Source: CAMLHP01 sp035712285
Lineage (GTDB): Bacteria; Gemmatimonadota; Gemmatimonadetes; Gemmatimonadales; GWC2-71-9
DNA: 64,000 bases
Direction of reading: 5' to 3'
Assembly (NCBI GenBank): GCA_035712285.1
Contig: DASTBA010000105.1
Location: 9,010 to 73,009 of the forward strand
The notes under the pieces were generated by a model. The model was not told the origin of the DNA. It was given only the letters and a program-made list of their open reading frames with translations, and did not search any database. This document shows positions 26,253-33,797 of this stretch, piece by piece; position 1 is the stretch's first letter, and every line of letters starts with the position of its first letter. The translations under genes were made by a program, and so were the position numbers.

Positions 26253-28307
26253 ATGGAACCAGTGGCGCATGCAATTCCGGGAGCCGGCGTCGTGCTCGAC
26301 GGTCCCGAGCCGGGCCCGGACGCGACCATGTTTCGCGTCCGCTCCGCCGCGGCGGAGCGCGTGGAACTGTGCCTGTTCGACGCATCGGGCGGAGCGGAGC
26401 AGCGGCTGGACATGGCGCGGGACACGGCGGGATCGTGGCAGCTTCCGGTCCCCGGCATCCGGCCGGGCCAGCTCTACGGATTCCGGGCTCACGGCCCCTG
26501 GGAGCCACGGGCCGGGCAGCGCTTCAATCCCCACAAGCTGCTGCTCGATCCCTATGCCCGCGCCGTGAACGGGCCGATCAACTGGCATCCGTCGCTGCTC
26601 GATCATCGGGCGGACCGGCCGGAACTGCCGGACGAGCGCGACAGCGCGCCGCATCTGCCCAGGTGCGTCGTCGTGTCGCCGGAATTCGACTGGCGGGGAG
26701 ACATTCCTGCGCGAACTCCTCTGGCCGATTCGCTGATCTACGAGTGCCATGTGCGCGGCATGACCATCCAGCATCCGGACGTCGCTCCCGAGGAGCGCGG
26801 CCGCTTCCTGGGGCTCGCATCGGAGCCGGTCATCCGCCACCTCGCCGGTCTCGGCGTGACGGCCGTCGAGCTGCTCCCCGTGGCGCACAGCGCCGGGGAC
26901 GCGCGGCTCGCCCGGCTCGGCCTCACCAACTACTGGGGCTACAGCACGGCGGCGTTCCTGGCGCCGGATGCCCGTTTCGCTTCCGCCGCGCGGGGGGAAC
27001 AGGTCCGCGAGTTCAAGGAGATGGTGCGGCGCCTGCACGCCGCCGGCATCGAGGTGGTTCTCGATGTGGTCTTCAACCACTCGGCGGAGGCGGACCCCGG
27101 CGGCCCGACGATGTCGTTCCGGGGCCTCGGCAACGCCGACTGGTATCTCGCCGGTGATTCACCGGACCGCTATCTCGACGTGACCGGATGCGGGAACACG
27201 CTCGATGTCCGCGCGGGGCCGGGACACCGGCTGCTGTACGATGCGCTGCGCTACTGGGTGGCGGAGATGCACGTGGACGGATTCCGCTTTGACCTGGCAC
27301 CGGCGCTGGCCCGGGGGCGCGACTTCCCGGCGTCCCTCGATCCGTTCTTCTCGGCCCTGCGTGCGGACCCGGTACTGGCGCCCTGCAAGCTCATCGCCGA
27401 ACCGTGGGACCTGGGGCCGGATGGGTATCAGCTCGGCCGGTTTCCGGCGGGATGGTCCGAGTGGAACGACCGGTATCGCGACACGGTCCGGAGATTCTGG
27501 TCGGGCATGCCCGGCCAGACCGGCGCGCTTGCCACCACATTGGCCGGTAGCAGTGACCTGTTCGGCGGGGTCGGGCGCGACCCGCAGGCGTCCGTCAATT
27601 TCGTCACCTGCCATGACGGATTCACCTTGCAGGATCTTGTGCAGTATGCTGGGCGGCACAACGAGGCCAACGGCGAAGGCGGCGAGGATGGACACCCGGA
27701 GAACTGGAGCCGGAACTGGGGAGTCGAGGGGCCGTCCCCCGACCCGGCCGTGCTGCGGCTGCGTGAGCGTGCCGCCCGGGCGATGCTGCTTTCGCTCTTC
27801 GTATCCCAGGGATTGCCGATGCTGAGCCAGGGCGACGAACTGGGGCGGACGCAGCAGGGCAACAACAACGCCTACGCGCTGGACAATCCGGTGAGCTGGG
27901 TGGACTGGAACCTGGACGATGCCCGCCGGGGCCGGCTCCGCTTCGCACAGGACGCCTCTGCCCTGCGCCGGCGGCATCCGGTACTGCGTCGCAGCCAGTT
28001 CTTCACTCCGACGGATGCCGTGTGGCTCCGTCCCGACGGTAGCCCGATGAAGGCCGCCGACTGGGAGGCGCCGGACCAGCGGGCCTTCATGCTGGCCCTG
28101 CGGGAACGGGCAGGCACCGATCTGCTGCTGGCCTTCAACGGCGGGGCCGCGCCGGTGGATCTCACCCTTCCGATGGGGAACTGGCGCCTGGCGCTTTCGA
28201 GCGCGGAGCAGGGCGCTGTCCTGCCTGCGCATGGCCGCTGCCGCCTCCCTGCCGTCACGCTCGCCGTGCTCGAACCTGCCACCTCATCCGAAGAAATTCC
28301 TTCGTGA
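26253..28307 (+). CDS. glgX: Glycogen debranching enzyme GlgX
   Basis: Isoamylase-type GH13 enzyme of 684 residues that hydrolyses alpha-1,6 branches of phosphorylase-limit glycogen. An N-terminal CBM48 region leads into YGFRAHGPWEPRAGQRFNP, ECHVRGMT, the nucleophile D347 in GFRFDLAPAL, acid/base E383 in IAEPWD, and the later FVTCHDGFTLQDLV. ATG 26253 is supported by the -10 hexamer just upstream. With the trehalose fusion and GH15 enzyme it forms a storage-carbohydrate block. Confidence 0.95.
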   Translation: MEPVAHAIPGAGVVLDGPEPGPDATMFRVRSAAAERVELCLFDASGGAEQRLDMARDTAGSWQLPVPGIRPGQLYGFRAHGPWEPRAGQRFNPHKLLLDPYARAVNGPINWHPSLLDHRADRPELPDERDSAPHLPRCVVVSPEFDWRGDIPARTPLADSLIYECHVRGMTIQHPDVAPEERGRFLGLASEPVIRHLAGLGVTAVELLPVAHSAGDARLARLGLTNYWGYSTAAFLAPDARFASAARGEQVREFKEMVRRLHAAGIEVVLDVVFNHSAEADPGGPTMSFRGLGNADWYLAGDSPDRYLDVTGCGNTLDVRAGPGHRLLYDALRYWVAEMHVDGFRFDLAPALARGRDFPASLDPFFSALRADPVLAPCKLIAEPWDLGPDGYQLGRFPAGWSEWNDRYRDTVRRFWSGMPGQTGALATTLAGSSDLFGGVGRDPQASVNFVTCHDGFTLQDLVQYAGRHNEANGEGGEDGHPENWSRNWGVEGPSPDPAVLRLRERAARAMLLSLFVSQGLPMLSQGDELGRTQQGNNNAYALDNPVSWVDWNLDDARRGRLRFAQDASALRRRHPVLRRSQFFTPTDAVWLRPDGSPMKAADWEAPDQRAFMLALRERAGTDLLLAFNGGAAPVDLTLPMGNWRLALSSAEQGAVLPAHGRCRLPAVTLAVLEPATSSEEIPS

Positions 28308-28384
28308 GCCGGGATCCGCTGGATCTCCTTCTGGGTCGACGCGGCGTGCCAGCGGGACTCAAGCTGCGGGACACGCTGCGCTGA
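28304..28384 (+). CDS. Possible 26-residue peptide overlapping the glgX stop
   Basis: A GTG at 28304 overlaps the glgX TGA (GTGA), the same stop/start geometry used for many genes here, and opens a 26-codon frame ending at 28384 just before the convergent pilin gene. The peptide begins MSRDPLDLLLGRRGVPAG. There is no separate ribosome site and nothing recognisable, so it may be chance. Confidence 0.2.
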   Translation: MSRDPLDLLLGRRGVPAGLKLRDTLR

Positions 28385-28401
28385 CCGGGATGCGATTCAC
28401 A

Positions 28402-28860
28402 TCACATCCGGCCGTCGGGCCCCACGATGATGAACGCCACGGTGTTGCCGGCCACGAAATAGGGGAGGCCTCCCGCCGCACGACGCGCCAGCAGAGCCAT
28501 CAGCCGGCTGTCCGGTGACGTGACCATGACCCCGACCTGCATGCCGCCGGCGCCGGTCCCGCCCTGGAAGTTCTCCCAGTCCAGGGTGTACTTGGCGCGG
28601 GTGAAGCTGAACCCGCCATTGAGATACGGGGCCATTCCGGCCGGCACCACGCCGGCCCCCGCGTCGGGCGGAAACCTGTCCTTGTCGGCCCAGTAGTTGT
28701 ACGCGCCTACCCGGATGGCGCCGAGGTCGCCGATGATGGCCGACACCTCGGCGTGATTGCGGAGATCCACGTAGCGCAGCACCGCGATGCCGGCCAGGAT
28801 GCCCAGGACGACGAACACGACCAGCAGCTCGATGAGCGAGAATCCGCGGCGCCGGCTCAT
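28402..28860 (-). CDS. Type IV pilin / pseudopilin-like protein
   Basis: A 152-residue protein with a class III signal: MSRRRG followed by FSLIELLVVFVVLGILAGIA, giving cleavage after Gly6, methylated Phe1, and Glu5. The globular part has the pattern of GspG/PilE-like minor pilins (VSAIIGDLGAIRVGAYNYWAD) with about 120 residues and no cysteine pair. Translocated and assembled by a type IV pilus or type II secretion machine located elsewhere. Overlaps the stop of the upstream membrane-protein gene by 4 bases. Confidence 0.88.
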   Translation of the reverse strand: MSRRRGFSLIELLVVFVVLGILAGIAVLRYVDLRNHAEVSAIIGDLGAIRVGAYNYWADKDRFPPDAGAGVVPAGMAPYLNGGFSFTRAKYTLDWENFQGGTGAGGMQVGVMVTSPDSRLMALLARRAAGGLPYFVAGNTVAFIIVGPDGRM

Positions 28861-29372
28861 GGGGTCCCCCGACGGCTGAGCACGTCATAGCTGTTGCCGA
28901 CGAATGCTGCCACCGAGTCGCCTGAGCGGAGTGTCAGGTGCAGCTCCGAGTCCGCGCCTTCCAGCACAAATTCGCCGAACTGCGTGGGGGTATAGGTGAG
29001 GTTGCCGACCGGGATTCCGGTGTCGGCGAGCCGGGCCGGCAGGTGCCCGGCGCTGTCCTGGAACCGGGCGATGCGCTGGTACTGCAGCGCCATGGCAAGG
29101 CGCAGGCTCGCTTCCCGGACCGCGGCCGACTGCGCCGGCATCCCGCGGTGAAATACCCAGTCCGGCCGTGCCATCCAGAGATACCCCAGTACGCCCGCAA
29201 GCACGAGCAGGCTCAGCCAGGTGGCCGGATGCGGCCTGCGGCGCGGGCCACGTGGCCGGGCGTCGGCGGGGCGGGACTTCAGCGCCTCGTCGTACGCCTC
29301 GAGCAGTGCGCGCTTCTCGGGCGAAGGCGGGCCGCCGCTTCCGCCGGGAGAGGTCGGGGGCGGATGGCTCAT
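28857..29372 (-). CDS. Bitopic membrane protein of unknown function
   Basis: 171 residues: a proline-rich cytoplasmic N-terminus (PPPTSPGGSGGPP, then a basic PRGPRRRP segment), one membrane helix near 53-70 (WLSLLVLAGVLGYLWM), and an extracytoplasmic domain of about 100 residues. The end of that domain (GEFVLEGADSELHLTLRSG...GNSYDVLSRRG) looks beta-rich. It could be a pilus accessory or a minor subunit lacking the pilin signal. Overlaps the pilin gene and lies 2 bases after the receiver gene, so the three likely form an operon. Confidence 0.7.
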   Translation of the reverse strand: MSHPPPTSPGGSGGPPSPEKRALLEAYDEALKSRPADARPRGPRRRPHPATWLSLLVLAGVLGYLWMARPDWVFHRGMPAQSAAVREASLRLAMALQYQRIARFQDSAGHLPARLADTGIPVGNLTYTPTQFGEFVLEGADSELHLTLRSGDSVAAFVGNSYDVLSRRGTP

Positions 29373-29374
29373 GT

Positions 29375-29776
29375 TCAGCGTCCGGGCTGGGGGAGTGCGG
29401 CTTCGACTTCGGCCGGGAAGGTGCGGATATCGATCGGCTTGGTGATGTACCCCGCGAAACCGGCTTCGAGGGCGCGCTCACGGTCGCCGCTCATGGCATG
29501 GGCGGTGAGCGCCAGCACCCGGCGCTCGCGGTGCGCCGAAGCGCGGATCTCGCGCAGCAGGGAAAATCCGTCCCGCCCCGGGAGCTGGATGTCCATCAGG
29601 ATGAGGTCCGGCTCCGCCGCGTCCAGTGCGGCGATCAGGTCGTCGCCGCCACTGAGCGGCACCACATGGTGCCCGCGCAGCTTCAGCAGGGTGGAGAACA
29701 GCTTCATGTTGTCGGGGCTGTCCTCGACGATGACGATGGTGGCCAGGTGCGGCTCCGTTGTTGGGACGCTCCTCAA
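29375..29776 (-). CDS. Single-domain response regulator (receiver)
   Basis: A 133-residue stand-alone CheY-like receiver. The phospho-acceptor is D62 in LILMDIQLPG, the acidic pair E18-D19 is in VIVEDSPDN, the conserved Thr91 in ALTAH and Lys113 in YITKPID. No output domain. The only usual start codon is TTG 29776; a GAGGAG lies inside the first codons, so the start is uncertain. Likely conveys a histidine-kinase signal to the neighbouring pilin operon or to motility. Divergent from aroA. Confidence 0.88.
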   Translation of the reverse strand: MRSVPTTEPHLATIVIVEDSPDNMKLFSTLLKLRGHHVVPLSGGDDLIAALDAAEPDLILMDIQLPGRDGFSLLREIRASAHRERRVLALTAHAMSGDRERALEAGFAGYITKPIDIRTFPAEVEAALPQPGR

Positions 29777-29786
29777 TAACTACAAT
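29758..29786 (+). promoter_or_regulatory. Predicted leaderless promoter of aroA
   Basis: TTGTTG at 29758-29763, a 17-base spacer, TACAAT at 29781-29786, six bases, then ATG 29793. Both boxes and spacing are good, and there is no ribosome site, so transcription is expected to begin at or next to the A of ATG. The -35 lies inside the divergent receiver gene. Confidence 0.6.
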
Positions 29787-29792
29787 CCTGCC

Positions 29793-31106
29793 ATGGCGCC
29801 GGCAACGCCGGCGCCCCTCCACTCCCGCTCCGGCAGGTGCATGAGCTTCGGTGCAGAGATCCGCGTTCCGGGCGACAAGAGCATCACTCATCGCGCGCTC
29901 ATGCTCGCGGCCCTGGCGCGGGGCAGCAGCCGGCTCACCGGCCTCCTCACCTCCCTGGACGCCCGCTCATCGGCACGCGTGCTGCGCCAGCTCGGCGCCG
30001 GCATCACGCCGCTCCGGGACGGCGCCGCCGTGACGGTGACGGGCCGCCCGCAGTTCGGGGAACCTGCCGGAACACTCGACTGCGGCAACGCGGGCACCAC
30101 CGCCCGCCTGCTCACCGGCCTGCTTGCGGCGCAGCGCCTGTCCGCCCGGCTGAGCGGGGACGCGTCGCTCCGGCGCCGCCCGATGCGCCGGGTGACCGAG
30201 CCGCTCTCGGCGATGGGGGCGCGTTTTGCCCCGGCCGCGGCCGACCGGCTCCCCTTCCGGATCACCGGCGGCATGCTGTCGCCCTTGCGGTATGACCTGC
30301 CGGTCGCCAGCGCCCAGGTGAAGAGCGCGCTGCTCCTGGCCGGTGCCGCCGGCGGTGTCGAGGTCTCGCTGCTGGAGCGCGGCAGCCCGTCGCGCGATCA
30401 CACCGAGCGCCTCCTCGCCGCGCTTGGCTTCCCGATCTTTCACCGTGATGGGCGTGTCGAACTCCGTGGATCGGCACGGTTCCGCCCGTTCGATCTCGCC
30501 ATTCCGGGTGATCCGTCCTCGGCGGCCTTCCTGCTTGGTGCGATCCTCGTCCGCGGGCGGGGGGCGCTCGCCATTCCGGGCGTCTGCATCAATCCCACGC
30601 GGGTCGGGTTCCTGCGGGTGCTGGAGCGGATGGGGGCGGCGCTCGCGCGGAGCGACGAGACCGAGGTGATGGGGGAGCCGGTCGCGACCGTGGCAATCCG
30701 GGGCGGGGCGCTCACGGCGGCCGACATAGCACCTGATGAGGTTCCATCGCTGGTGGACGAGGTGCCGCTCCTCGCGGTGCTCGCCACCCGGGCCCGCGGC
30801 GTGACCCGCTTCCGCTCGGTGGGTGAATTGCGCGTCAAGGAGAGCAACCGTCTTGAATTGCTGGCGGAGAACCTTCGGGCGGCAGGGCAGGAAGCTGCGG
30901 TGGAGGGGGATGACCTGCTGGTGGAAGGCGGCGCCCGGCCGCCGCGGGGGCGGATCGTGACCGCCGGCGATCACCGGATCGCGATGGCATTCGCGGTGCT
31001 GGGGCTCGCCGACGGAGCCCGCCTTCGGGTGGACAACCCCTCCTGTGCCGACGTGAGCTTCCCCGGGTTTGCTGCCGCCCTGCGGCGGGTGGCGAAGGCC
31101 GCATGA
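29793..31106 (+). CDS. aroA: 3-phosphoshikimate 1-carboxyvinyltransferase (EPSP synthase)
   Basis: Penultimate step of chorismate synthesis. The 437 residues show RVPGDKSITHRALMLAALA, LDCGNAGTTARLLTGLLA, ASAQVKSALLLAGAA, and C-terminal RVKESNRLE and GDHRIAMAFAVLG. I chose ATG 29793 because the promoter places the mRNA start there; an internal ATG at about residue 17 also exists. The stop overlaps cmk by 4 bases, matching a common aroA-cmk-rpsA arrangement. Confidence 0.97.
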   Translation: MAPATPAPLHSRSGRCMSFGAEIRVPGDKSITHRALMLAALARGSSRLTGLLTSLDARSSARVLRQLGAGITPLRDGAAVTVTGRPQFGEPAGTLDCGNAGTTARLLTGLLAAQRLSARLSGDASLRRRPMRRVTEPLSAMGARFAPAAADRLPFRITGGMLSPLRYDLPVASAQVKSALLLAGAAGGVEVSLLERGSPSRDHTERLLAALGFPIFHRDGRVELRGSARFRPFDLAIPGDPSSAAFLLGAILVRGRGALAIPGVCINPTRVGFLRVLERMGAALARSDETEVMGEPVATVAIRGGALTAADIAPDEVPSLVDEVPLLAVLATRARGVTRFRSVGELRVKESNRLELLAENLRAAGQEAAVEGDDLLVEGGARPPRGRIVTAGDHRIAMAFAVLGLADGARLRVDNPSCADVSFPGFAAALRRVAKAA

Positions 31107-31822
31107 GCTCCCATGATGGGGTGATTGCCATTGACGGGCCGTCGGCCTCCGGCAAGTCGAGTACGGCCCGCGCGGTGGCGGAGCGGCTCGGCTTTGCCCA
31201 TCTGGACTCGGGCGCGCTCTACCGCGGCGTCACCCTGGTGGCATTGCGGGAGGTGACGCGAGACGGCGCGCCGGCGGACAGTGATCCGCTGGCCGGCGGT
31301 GCGGAGGCGGTGCTCCGGGCGGCCGAGGAGCGCGGCCTGGTGCTCTATCCGGATGGGGCAGGCTTTGCAGCATACCTGGAAGGGGAGCCCTGTGACGAGG
31401 CCATCCGCACGGCGGAGGTGACACGGCACGTGAGCGCCGTGAGCGCCGTTCCCGAAGTGCGGGAGTGGGTGAATGCCCACCTCCGCGAGCTGGTCCGTGC
31501 GGGGCGGAACGTGGTGGTGGACGGCCGGGACATCGGGACCGTGGTCTTTCCCGAGGCGGATCTCAAGGTCTTCCTCACGGCGAGTCCGGAGGTGCGGGCC
31601 CGCCGGCGCGTCCTCCAGCGGCACGGGGTGCCGGACGAGGCAGCGATTGCCCGGGAAACGGCGCTGCTCGTGGCCCGTGATGCCGCTGATGCGAGCCGGC
31701 CGGTGGCGCCCCTTCGCCAGGCGCCGGATGCCCGGGTGCTGGACAGCTCCGGGCTCACCTTCGACCAGCAGGTGGGGCGGATCGTGGGCTGGGCGCGGGA
31801 GGTGCTCGGAAAGCCGGCTTGA
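31103..31822 (+). CDS. cmk: Cytidylate kinase
   Basis: Phosphorylates CMP and dCMP. The 239 residues start with the P-loop AIDGPSASGKSSTARAVA, followed by FAHLDSGALYRGVT, VVDGRDIGTVVFPEADLKVFLTAS and the lid ARRRVLQRHG. Conserved placement before rpsA. Its TGA stop is inside the -35 box of the rpsA promoter. Confidence 0.97.
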   Translation: MSSHDGVIAIDGPSASGKSSTARAVAERLGFAHLDSGALYRGVTLVALREVTRDGAPADSDPLAGGAEAVLRAAEERGLVLYPDGAGFAAYLEGEPCDEAIRTAEVTRHVSAVSAVPEVREWVNAHLRELVRAGRNVVVDGRDIGTVVFPEADLKVFLTASPEVRARRRVLQRHGVPDEAAIARETALLVARDAADASRPVAPLRQAPDARVLDSSGLTFDQQVGRIVGWAREVLGKPA

Positions 31823-31847
31823 TCCGGCATTGCCGGCGCGCTACTTT
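31819..31847 (+). promoter_or_regulatory. Predicted promoter of rpsA
   Basis: TTGATC at 31819-31824 (containing the cmk TGA), 17 bases, TACTTT at 31842-31847. Start of transcription near 31854, leaving a leader of about 90 bases. The leader has two stems: CCCGGACA/TGTCCGGG at 31859-31866/31878-31885 and CCGCGA/TCGCGG at 31899-31904/31913-31918. Confidence 0.55.
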
Positions 31848-31865
31848 TCTCCGCTTCCCCCGGAC

Positions 31866-31946
31866 ATGCATTCCGCCTGTCCGGGACTCAACCCCAGCCC
31901 GCGATCCCCCGTTCGCGGTCGGTATGTGAAAGCGGTCCATTCATGA
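31866..31946 (+). CDS. Candidate rpsA leader peptide (26 codons)
   Basis: ATG 31866, about 12 bases after the predicted transcription start, opens a 26-codon frame whose TGA (31944-31946) overlaps the rpsA start codons (ATGATG at 31943). The peptide is proline/arginine-rich in the middle (PSPRSPVRGRYVKAVHS tail). It contains the first leader stem in its codons. This could be a translational-coupling leader; it may also be coincidental. No ribosome site precedes it. Confidence 0.3.
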   Translation: MHSACPGLNPSPRSPVRGRYVKAVHS

Positions 31947-33700
31947 TGTCCGAACTGCTGCCTGCCCACGAGAAGTCCACCGCCACCGGCCTCCGCGTCC
32001 GCCCCGACCTGTACGACGAAGAGTACAGCGACGACGAATACGACCAGCTCCTCTCGATGTACGAGGGGACGATGTCGCAGATCGTCGAGGGCGAGATCGT
32101 CAAGTCGAAGGTCCTCCGCGTCACGGACAACGCCGTCATCCTCGACGTCGGCTTCAAGTCCGAGGGCTCGGTGCCCCTGGACGAGTTCAAGGATCCCGGC
32201 TCCCTCAAGGAGGGGGACGAGGTCGAGGTGTTCCTCGAGCACCTCGAGGACCACGAAGGCGCCGTCGTCCTGTCCAAGAAGAAGGCCGACTTCATGCGGG
32301 TCTGGGAGAAGATCCGCGTGGCGTACGAGAGCGACCAGCCGGTGGAGGGCACGCTCACCAAGAAGATCAAGGGCGGCGTGGTCGTGAACCTCATGGGCGT
32401 GGATGCATTCCTGCCCGGTTCGCAGATCGCGCTCCGCCGGGTGCCCAATATCGACGACCTCCTGGGCCAGACCTACGAGTTCAAGATCATCAAGCTCAAC
32501 AAGCGCCGCCGCAACATCGTGGTGAGCCGCCGGGTGATCCTGGAGCACGAGCGCGCCCACAAGCGCGAGCACCTCATGAAGGAGCTCGAGGTGGGCCAGG
32601 TCCGGAAGGGCGTCGTCAAGAACGTCACCGACTTCGGCGCCTTCATCGACCTGGGCGGCGTGGACGGCCTCCTGCACATCACCGACATGTCGTACGGCCG
32701 CGTGTCGCACCCGAGCGAGATGGTGCAGATCGGCCACGAGGTGGAGGTCAAGATCCTCGACATCGACTGGCAGCGCGAGCGCATCTCGCTCGGCATGAAG
32801 CAGCTGCAGTCGTACCCCTGGAAGGACGTGGCCCAGAAGTACCCGGTGGGCTCGCGCGTGCAGGGCAAGGTGGTCTCGATCACCAACTACGGCGCCTTCG
32901 TGGAGCTGGAGCCCGGCATCGAGGGGCTGGTCCACATCAGCGAGATGAGCTGGACCCGCAACGTCCGCCATCCCTCCAAGATCGTCTCCATCGGCGAGAC
33001 CATCGAGGCGGTGGTGCTCAAGGTGGACGAGTCGGAGGAGAAGATCTCGCTCGGCATGAAGCAGACTGAGCAGGATCCGTGGATGGTGCTGCCGCTCAAG
33101 TATCCGGTCGGCACCCGGCTCGCGGGCAAGGTCCGGAACCTCACCAGCTTCGGCGCCTTCGTCGAGATCGAGCCCGGTATCGACGGCCTGATCCACATCT
33201 CCGACATGTCGTGGACCAAGCGGGTGCAGCATCCCTCCGAGGTGGTGAAGAAGGGCGACTCGGTCGAGGTGCTCATCCTCAACATCGACGCCGAGAACAA
33301 GCGGATCAGCCTGGGCCTCAAGCAGGCGCAGGAGGATCCGTGGCTCCGGATCGGCGAGACCTACCCGATCGGGATGACCCTGCGCGGCGTGGTGCTGCGG
33401 CTCATGGACAAGGGCGTGGTGGTGGATGTCGGCAATGACATCGAGGGCTTTGTCCCGATCTCGCAGCTCGGCAAGCCCGACGTCCAGAACCCCGGCGACG
33501 CCGTGCAGGAAGGCCAGCCGGTGGATCTCTCGGTGCTCGAGGTGGATCCGATCCATCACCGGATCGTGCTGGCGGTGGTGGGCTATCCCGAGACCACCGA
33601 GGAGGAGATGGCCGCCAACCGCGCCAAGGCGGCGCGGCCGGTGCCGGCCGAGGACGAGTCGGAGGAGTCAGCCGAACCGGAGTCCCCCGCCGCCGAGTGA
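31943..33700 (+). CDS. rpsA: 30S ribosomal protein S1
   Basis: RNA-binding protein that helps load mRNA on the ribosome. The 585 residues hold six S1/OB repeats at about 46-110, 130-205, 220-290, 303-380, 390-467 and 478-550. Repeats 3-5 are nearly canonical (FGAFIDL, YGAFVEL, FGAFVEI). The acidic N-terminal start and the acidic tail (EDESEESAEPESPAAE) are typical. Start could be ATG 31943 or 31946. No strong Shine-Dalgarno, as usual for rpsA mRNAs, which S1 itself regulates. Confidence 0.97.
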   Translation: MMSELLPAHEKSTATGLRVRPDLYDEEYSDDEYDQLLSMYEGTMSQIVEGEIVKSKVLRVTDNAVILDVGFKSEGSVPLDEFKDPGSLKEGDEVEVFLEHLEDHEGAVVLSKKKADFMRVWEKIRVAYESDQPVEGTLTKKIKGGVVVNLMGVDAFLPGSQIALRRVPNIDDLLGQTYEFKIIKLNKRRRNIVVSRRVILEHERAHKREHLMKELEVGQVRKGVVKNVTDFGAFIDLGGVDGLLHITDMSYGRVSHPSEMVQIGHEVEVKILDIDWQRERISLGMKQLQSYPWKDVAQKYPVGSRVQGKVVSITNYGAFVELEPGIEGLVHISEMSWTRNVRHPSKIVSIGETIEAVVLKVDESEEKISLGMKQTEQDPWMVLPLKYPVGTRLAGKVRNLTSFGAFVEIEPGIDGLIHISDMSWTKRVQHPSEVVKKGDSVEVLILNIDAENKRISLGLKQAQEDPWLRIGETYPIGMTLRGVVLRLMDKGVVVDVGNDIEGFVPISQLGKPDVQNPGDAVQEGQPVDLSVLEVDPIHHRIVLAVVGYPETTEEEMAANRAKAARPVPAEDESEESAEPESPAAE

Positions 33701-33722
33701 CCAGGCGCATCGAATGACACGG

Positions 33723-33752
33723 AGCCCCCGGCCATCCGGGGGCTTCGTCTTT
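33723..33752 (+). terminator. Intrinsic terminator after rpsA
   Basis: AGCCCCCGG (33723-33731), CCAT loop, CCGGGGGCT (33736-33744), then TCGTCTTTCC. A perfect 9-bp GC stem with a T-containing tail, 22 bases after the rpsA stop. Confidence 0.75.
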
Positions 33753-33755
33753 CCT

Positions 33756-33791
33756 CCCGTCTTCCCGTCCTCCCGCCTTCCCGCCTACTTT
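33756..33791 (+). promoter_or_regulatory. pccB promoter region: four CCC runs at 8-base period plus -10 TACTTT
   Basis: CCC runs start at 33756, 33764, 33772 and 33780, exactly 8 apart, so the minus strand reads GGG-N5-GGG-N5-GGG-N5-GGG, a standard quadruplex motif. TACTTT follows at 33786-33791 and ATG is 6 bases later. The C-run array occupies the place where a -35 box would be. Confidence 0.5.
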
Positions 33792-33797
33792 CACCCC

